A stretch of DNA of 64,000 nt from Salinicola halophyticus (lineage in GTDB: Bacteria; Pseudomonadota; Gammaproteobacteria; Pseudomonadales; Halomonadaceae). Position numbers and translations under genes: made by a program. The notes under the pieces were generated by a model. That model was not told where the DNA came from. It was given only the letters and a program-made list of their open reading frames with translations, and did not search any database. Where the stretch lies: the NCBI RefSeq assembly GCF_003206695.1, contig NZ_PZJN01000006.1, forward strand, positions 442,850-506,849, given 5' to 3'. Position 1 is the stretch's first letter. Every line of letters begins with the position of its first letter. Shown in pieces: positions 60,401 to 64,000 of the stretch.

Positions 60401-60474
60401 ATCAGATTCTCGACGGGGCCGGGCGGGAAGCCTTGCACGTGGCGAAGGTGCTGGAGGCCGCGCTCGTCTCGTAG
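57433..60474 (+). CDS. Fused FAD-binding and Fe-S dehydrogenase (D-2-hydroxyacid type)
   Basis: The 1013-residue protein fuses a GlcD/VAO-type FAD domain (about 50-190, with PRGGGTSQCGQT), an FAD-oxidase C-terminal domain (about 240-540), a two-cluster Fe-S domain (first cysteine near C593 in CNNNGHC, second set near C653 in CVSCKGCKRDCP) and CCG domains. YdiJ-like D-2-hydroxyglutarate and D-lactate dehydrogenases share this plan; the aminotransferase partner makes D-glycerate or another serine-derived hydroxyacid possible. Residues about 857-870 contain an in-frame FGKE repeat. Confidence 0.88.
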   Translation: MSVMPKSPVVRRPRQAAMSEFESRLRREIQGEVAFDAGSRGRYATDASIYQIMPLGVVVPRDQQDLTLALDIARDFGAPVLPRGGGTSQCGQTVNEALVIDTSRWLTGIGELDVEARTVTVEPGVVLDHLNAWLKPYGLWFPVDVSTSAQCTLGGMAGNNSCGSRSIRYGNMVHNVLGLEATLADGRETVFGRFDEIAPGSALAGLAGSVSAIIQREAAAIREHYPQVLRRVGGYNLDLFDCRNPIPYDAENRANFAHLLIGSEGTLAFTRRLTLKLSPLPVHKVLGVVNFPTFYQAMDMTQHIVELGPAAVELVDRTMIELALENPAFRPTVEKSLIGRPDALLLVEFAGEDQESQRRQLKALETLMGDLGLPGSVVGLESGSEQSALWNVRKAGLNIMMSMKGDGKPVSFIEDCAVPLEHLAEYTEQLTEVFHRHGTEGTWYAHASVGTLHVRPILDMRRGGAAKMRAIAEEASALVRRYKGAYSGEHGDGICRGEWVAWQFGAELNAAFGEIKRLFDPDNRFNPNKIVDTPKMDDARLFRFPADHQIIPIATELDWSAWNVTRDPLSGALGQPGSGGDPAHGLAKAVEMCNNNGHCRKFDAGTMCPSYRISRDERHLTRGRANTLRLVLAGKIGDRGLASDEVSDALDLCVSCKGCKRDCPTGVDMAKFKIEARAARVKEHGLSWRDKLVSELPRYAPWMRHIGKLAARLERVSWLGGRGKRWLGFAEMRSLPVFSGDYLRTASAETHHPAANPTGEVLLFVDTFNNYFEADNARAARRVLEAAGYRVHFNVRDGQRPLCCGRTYLAAGRVDRAKEEARRTLETLMPYVERGVKIVGLEPSCLLTLRDEFLHFGFGKEGFGKESFGEDATRLAGASMLFEEFLVAEKQAGRLNLALKPLTVSRAKVHGHCHQKAFDAFTPVMTVLNWIPELDVEAIVSSCCGMAGSFGYEAEHVEASRQMAELSLLPAVREAGEDAWIVADGTSCRHQILDGAGREALHVAKVLEAALVS
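60003..60047. repeat. In-frame 15-bp repeat inside the FAD/Fe-S gene
   Basis: TTTTGGTAAGGAGGG (60003), TTTTGGTAAGGAGAG (60018) and TTTCGGTGAAGACGC (60033) encode FGKEG, FGKES and FGEDA-like units. They add length to a linker without breaking the frame. Confidence 0.9.
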
Positions 60475-60545
60475 GTCCTGAGCTTTCAGCTCCCGGGCGC
60501 TATGCTGGCTCGTTGCCGGTAAACAGATGGAGTTAGCTCCTTTCG

Positions 60546-60578
60546 AGGCCTGACGAGAAATCTCGTCAGGCCTTTTTT
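60546..60578 (+). terminator. Terminator of the aminotransferase-dehydrogenase operon
   Basis: A perfect 13-bp stem (AGGCCTGACGAGA and its complement, AA loop) runs into TTTTTT, 72 bp after the stop. Confidence 0.97.
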
Positions 60579-60750
60579 GCTGGTGGCAACCCGCTGTCCG
60601 GGAATGGAATTTCGCCGAGGTGATGACTAACCTCGGAATATTGAACACCCAACCGTGCGTCGTCGCGACGGCTGGCCATTGGTGTCATCACGTCGCTATC
60701 GCTCGCCATCATGCTTGCCACAACAACTACAGCTCAAAGCGAACGAACTC

Positions 60751-62310
60751 ATGGAAGACCTACAATTCTGGGATTTTGCCGTCATCGCGGCCTATTTCGT
60801 GATCGTCACCTTCATCGGTTACAAGACTGCGCGAGGCAAGACGACGCCGGAAGAGCTGTTCCTGGCGGGAAGGAGTCTGGGCCCGATGGCGATCGGCTTC
60901 TCGCTGTTCGCCTCCAATATCTCCTCGGATACGCTGATCGGTCTGCCGGGCGCCGCCTACCAGCACGGAATCTCCGCCGCCAACTACGAATGGATGGCGG
61001 GCGTGGTGCTGATGTTCACGGCGATCTTCGTGCTGCCGGTGCTGATGCGAGCCCGGGTCACCACGATGCCGGAACTGATGGAGCGACGCTTCGATTCGCG
61101 GCTGCGCAAGTATCTTTCCGTCATCACGCTGTTCCTGTCGATCATCCTCGATACCGCCGGCACGCTCTATGCCGGCGGGCTGATCGTGACCACGTTCATC
61201 CCCGGCACCAATCTGTGGGAAGTCTGTGCGCTGCTGGCGCTGTTCACCAGCATCTACACGGCCTTCGGCGGGCTGCGCGCGGTGGTCTACACGGACGTGA
61301 TGCAGGCTTGCGTGCTGATCGGCGGGTCGGCGGCGATGACCTGGATCATTTTCGGTCATTTCGATCACAGCTGGGCCAACGTCAAGGAGGCGGTCAGCCC
61401 GGAAAGGCTATCGCTGATTCGACCGCTGGACGACCCCAGCGTCCCGTGGCTGGGGTTGATCACCGGGGTGCCGATCGTCGGTTTCTACTACTGGTCGATG
61501 AATCAGTACGTGGTCCAGCGTCTGCTCGGCGCGCGCAACATCCAGGCCGCGGGGCGGGCCTCGGTATTCGCCGCCGCGCTGAAGCTATTGCCGATTTTCA
61601 TCATGACGATCCCCGGCGCGATGGTGATACCGCTGTTGCCGGGGCTGGATCATCCCGATCAGGTCTATCCAAAGATGGTGCAGGAGTTCACGCCCACCGG
61701 GCTCACGGGCCTGATTCTGGCGGGCCTGATCGCGGCGCTGATGTCGACGCTCTCCTCGACGCTCAACTCCTCCGCGACGCTGCTGACGCTGGATTTCATC
61801 AAGCCGGCCAAGCCGAATCTGACCGATGCCCAGCTGGCCAAATGGGGGCGTATCTGCACCTTCATTCTGGCGGCGATCGCGGCATCCTGGGGGCCAATGA
61901 TCCAGTACTTTTCCGGCCTCTGGGCGTACCTGCAGCAGGTGTTCGCGTTCGTCGCCTCGCCATTGGTGGCGACCTTCCTGATGGGGCTGTGGGTCAAGTC
62001 GCTGGGCTCGTCGGCGGCGCTGCGTGGTCTGGCCAGTGGTCATATTCTCAGCGCGATACTGTTCGTGCTGGTGGAGACCGGCGTGCTGCCGATTCACTTC
62101 ACCATCATCGGCGGCATCCTGTTCGCGGCGACCGCGCTATTCACCTGGCTCTGGATGGTCCGGCTTGGCAGCAGCGATCGGCCGGATAGCAAGGATGCGA
62201 AGATCGCCGTCATGGCCAAAGAGGGATTGGAGCGGGTGCCGCGCGATGTCATGATCGGCATCGCCATCGTCTCGCTGCTTACCGCGATCATCGTCTATCT
62301 GCTGCGATGA
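60751..62310 (+). CDS. Sodium:solute symporter (SGLT-like)
   Basis: The 519-residue membrane protein has about 13-14 helices of the SSS family. The segment SLFASNISSDTLIGLPGAAY followed by NYEWMA resembles the sugar-transporting SGLT branch. The downstream sugar dehydrogenase supports a hexose substrate such as galactose. ATG 60751 begins MEDLQFWDF; the ribosome-binding site is weak and a longer open frame exists, so the start is moderately sure. Confidence 0.88.
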   Translation: MEDLQFWDFAVIAAYFVIVTFIGYKTARGKTTPEELFLAGRSLGPMAIGFSLFASNISSDTLIGLPGAAYQHGISAANYEWMAGVVLMFTAIFVLPVLMRARVTTMPELMERRFDSRLRKYLSVITLFLSIILDTAGTLYAGGLIVTTFIPGTNLWEVCALLALFTSIYTAFGGLRAVVYTDVMQACVLIGGSAAMTWIIFGHFDHSWANVKEAVSPERLSLIRPLDDPSVPWLGLITGVPIVGFYYWSMNQYVVQRLLGARNIQAAGRASVFAAALKLLPIFIMTIPGAMVIPLLPGLDHPDQVYPKMVQEFTPTGLTGLILAGLIAALMSTLSSTLNSSATLLTLDFIKPAKPNLTDAQLAKWGRICTFILAAIAASWGPMIQYFSGLWAYLQQVFAFVASPLVATFLMGLWVKSLGSSAALRGLASGHILSAILFVLVETGVLPIHFTIIGGILFAATALFTWLWMVRLGSSDRPDSKDAKIAVMAKEGLERVPRDVMIGIAIVSLLTAIIVYLLR

Positions 62311-62354
62311 GCAAGCCGCTCTCATCTCAAGGCTGTTTTTCACAAGGACCTGTC

Positions 62355-63284
62355 ATGGATACCCTTCGTCTCGCGATCGTGGGTTACGGCAAGATCGCCA
62401 ACGCTCAGCATCATCCGGCCATCGACAACGACGCCGGCTGCCGGTTGGTCGCGGTCGCGAGTCCCAACGCCTCTGTTCCCGAGGTCGCGAACTTCGATAG
62501 CCTCGAAGCGCTGCTCGATCGGGGGCCCGAGATCGATGCGGTCTCGCTGTGCACTCCCGCCGGCGTGCGCTCGTCGCAGGCGCGACTGGCCATGGCCCAT
62601 GGCAAGCACGTGATGCTCGAGAAACCGCCCGGCGCGACGCTGGCGGAGATCGAAACCCTGCGCGAAGACGCCGAGCGCCACGGCGTCACGCTGTTCGCAT
62701 CCTGGCACTCCCGGCATGCCCACTGTGTCGATTCGGCACGACAGTGGCTGGCGGAACGCGAGATCCGGCGTGTCGACATCGAGTGGAAGGAAGACGTTCG
62801 CGTCTGGCATCCGGGGCAGGCCTGGATCTGGCAACCGGGCGGCATGGGGGTGTTCGATCCGGGTATCAACGCGCTGTCGATCGTGACCGAGATCCTGCCG
62901 CGTCCGTTCCACCTGACCGATGCCCAGCTGCAGGTGCCCGGCAATTGCCAGACGCCGATCGCGGCATCGCTGGATTTCGTCGACGGCGACGACGTGCCGA
63001 TCCATGCCGAGTTCGATTTTCGACAGCAGGGCACGCCGCCGATCTGGAATATTCACGTCGAGACAGACGAAGGGCGCTTGACCCTGGAAGCGGGCGGCAG
63101 CCGGTTGCTGATCGACGGCGAGCTGCGCGAAGAAGGCCCTGATGCGGAGTACGCCGGCCTCTACCAGCGCTTTGCCACGTTGATCGCCGAGGGCCGTTCC
63201 GATGTCGATGTCAGCCCGTTCCGCCATGTCGCCGACGCGCTGATGCTGGGCTATCGACACACCGTCGAGGACTTCGTCGAGTAG
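62355..63284 (+). CDS. Gfo/Idh/MocA oxidoreductase, galactose 1-dehydrogenase-like
   Basis: The 309-residue NAD(P)-dependent oxidoreductase has the Rossmann motif GYGKIA (10-15) and EKPP (89-92) with the catalytic lysine. The stretch from KEDVRVWHPG to GVFDPGINAL is close to remembered D-galactose 1-dehydrogenases of Pseudomonas, which make galactonolactone. AAGGA precedes ATG 62355. It lies 44 bp after the symporter gene; no lactonase gene is adjacent, and the galactarate dehydratase at the other end of the window is too far to be the same operon. Confidence 0.85.
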   Translation: MDTLRLAIVGYGKIANAQHHPAIDNDAGCRLVAVASPNASVPEVANFDSLEALLDRGPEIDAVSLCTPAGVRSSQARLAMAHGKHVMLEKPPGATLAEIETLREDAERHGVTLFASWHSRHAHCVDSARQWLAEREIRRVDIEWKEDVRVWHPGQAWIWQPGGMGVFDPGINALSIVTEILPRPFHLTDAQLQVPGNCQTPIAASLDFVDGDDVPIHAEFDFRQQGTPPIWNIHVETDEGRLTLEAGGSRLLIDGELREEGPDAEYAGLYQRFATLIAEGRSDVDVSPFRHVADALMLGYRHTVEDFVE

Positions 63285-63391
63285 ATGCCAGCTACGAGAT
63301 ACGAGCTGAGAGCTACGAGCCGAAACTCCGAACCAAAACGCTAGCGTTATCGCGCTGGCATTTTGCGTATTGAGGCCGGCATTCTGCTTTT

Positions 63392-63475
63392 CGAAGCTCG
63401 AAGCTCGAAGCTCGAAGCTCGAAGCTCGAAGCTCGCAGCTCGCAGCTCGCAGCTCGCAGCTCGCGGCTCGCAGCT
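63392..63475. repeat. Twelve heptamer repeats abutting the TRAP permease stop codon
   Basis: Six CGAAGCT units (63392-63433) are followed by four CGCAGCT, one CGCGGCT and one CGCAGCT, ending exactly at base 63475. The stop codon of the convergent TRAP permease starts at 63478 on the minus strand and ends at 63476. Eroded relatives (AGCTACGAG...) continue back to about 63290. Confidence 0.97.
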
Positions 63476-64000
63476 TCAGCCGGTCATTGCTTGGGGCAGA
63501 TACAGCACGATCTCCGGGAACGCCCGCATCACCACGATCGCGAACAGCATCAGCAGGAAGAACGGCAGCGTGGCCTTGGCAATGGTGAAGATATTCTTGC
63601 CGGTGAGCCCCTGGATCACGAACAGGTTGAAGCCCACCGGGGGGGTGATCTGCGAGATCTCCACCACGATCACCAGGTAGATGCCGAACCAGATTGGGTC
63701 GATGCCGGCGGCGTTGATCAGCGGCATGATGATCGAGGTCACCAGCAGAATCAGCGAGATCCCGTCGAGGAAGCAGCCCAGCACCAGCAGGAACAGCGTC
63801 AGCATCACCAGCAGCACGTTGGGCGAGAGCCCCATGGCGGCGATGGCGCTGGCCAGTTGCGTCGGCAACTGGGTGAAGCTCATGGCGGACGACAGGAACG
63901 AGGCGCCGGCGATGATGAAGGCGATCATGCATGAGGTGCGCAGCCCGGCGAACATCGACTCCAGGAAGATCGACTTGTCGAAATGGCCGTTGAAACGCGC
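63476..64000 (-). CDS. TRAP transporter large permease, C-terminal part (cut by window edge)
   Basis: The frame stays open to the right edge of the window, giving the last 174 residues of a DctM-type permease; the N-terminal half lies outside. Several helices and the signature EISQITPPVGFNLFVIQG are present. It belongs to a different branch from the DctM at 42 kb. The start is not in the window, so the transporter's receptor and small subunit are unseen. Confidence 0.9.
   Translation of the reverse strand, partial: ARFNGHFDKSIFLESMFAGLRTSCMIAFIIAGASFLSSAMSFTQLPTQLASAIAAMGLSPNVLLVMLTLFLLVLGCFLDGISLILLVTSIIMPLINAAGIDPIWFGIYLVIVVEISQITPPVGFNLFVIQGLTGKNIFTIAKATLPFFLLMLFAIVVMRAFPEIVLYLPQAMTG

Noticed and set aside
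63392-63475. Heptamer array as a CRISPR
   Set aside because: Units are 7 bp with no spacers and no cas genes nearby.

Overview
The window is a GC-rich, gene-dense stretch of gammaproteobacterial chromosome. Protein sequences, gene order (nudE-yrfG-hslR-hslO-pckA-tex-gshA-dsbB-rsd and rppH-ptsP-NRDE-tauE-lgt-thyA-folA), a very acidic outer-membrane porin and a betaine-type binding protein point to a moderately halophilic member of the Halomonadaceae (Halomonas / Chromohalobacter / Salinicola type). That assignment is inference from recognised proteins; there is no rRNA gene here to confirm it. I found no tRNA, rRNA, IS element, prophage, CRISPR array or recognisable defence island.

Layout. 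1-3.4 kb: a galactarate-dehydratase-like gene facing a LysR regulator, then a small secreted acidic protein. 3.5-24 kb: housekeeping blocks for nucleotide and RNA clean-up (nudE, rppH), heat-shock and redox chaperones (hslR, hslO, dsbB), gluconeogenesis (pckA), glutathione synthesis (gshA), transcription accessory factors (tex, rsd), nitrogen PTS (ptsP), lipoprotein maturation (lgt), folate/thymidylate (thyA-folA), and a ProQ-like RNA chaperone. 23.6-29 kb: a major porin and a four-gene spermidine/putrescine-type ABC operon. 29-37.8 kb: phospholipid synthesis (plsB, a PLD-type cardiolipin synthase), a UPF0149 protein, SprT, acetyl-CoA synthetase and a LuxR-type response regulator resembling ErdR/CrbR, which are known acs regulators. 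37.9-49 kb: an accessory catabolic region with GntR, a GlcG/HbpS protein, a TRAP transporter, a crotonase and a CaiB/BaiF CoA-transferase, followed by serine dehydratase with its LysR and a Crp-like regulator. 48.8-55 kb: glutathione-dependent formaldehyde detoxification (frmA/fghA with a divergent LysR), an orphan betaine-type binding protein, an alpha/beta hydrolase and mtgA. 55-64 kb: GntR, a serine-glyoxylate-type aminotransferase with a giant FAD/Fe-S dehydrogenase, an SGLT-type symporter with a galactose 1-dehydrogenase-like enzyme, and a TRAP permease cut by the window edge.

Themes. GlcG/GntR/TRAP/crotonase/CoA-transferase looks like one regulon, because an identical 14-mer lies upstream of both glcG and dctP and is part of a perfect 22-bp palindrome at dctP. 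gshA, frmA and fghA together give a glutathione-based formaldehyde route. The symporter and sugar dehydrogenase suggest uptake and direct oxidation of a hexose.

The most unusual signal is not a gene. At least fourteen loci carry short degenerate tandem arrays (unit 5-35 bp, unrelated in sequence). Most start at or just beyond a stop codon, some lie between divergent genes, and one is in frame inside a CDS. A second unexplained object is a long interrupted hairpin with a T7 tail between acs and the response regulator, which could be a small RNA or an elaborate terminator.
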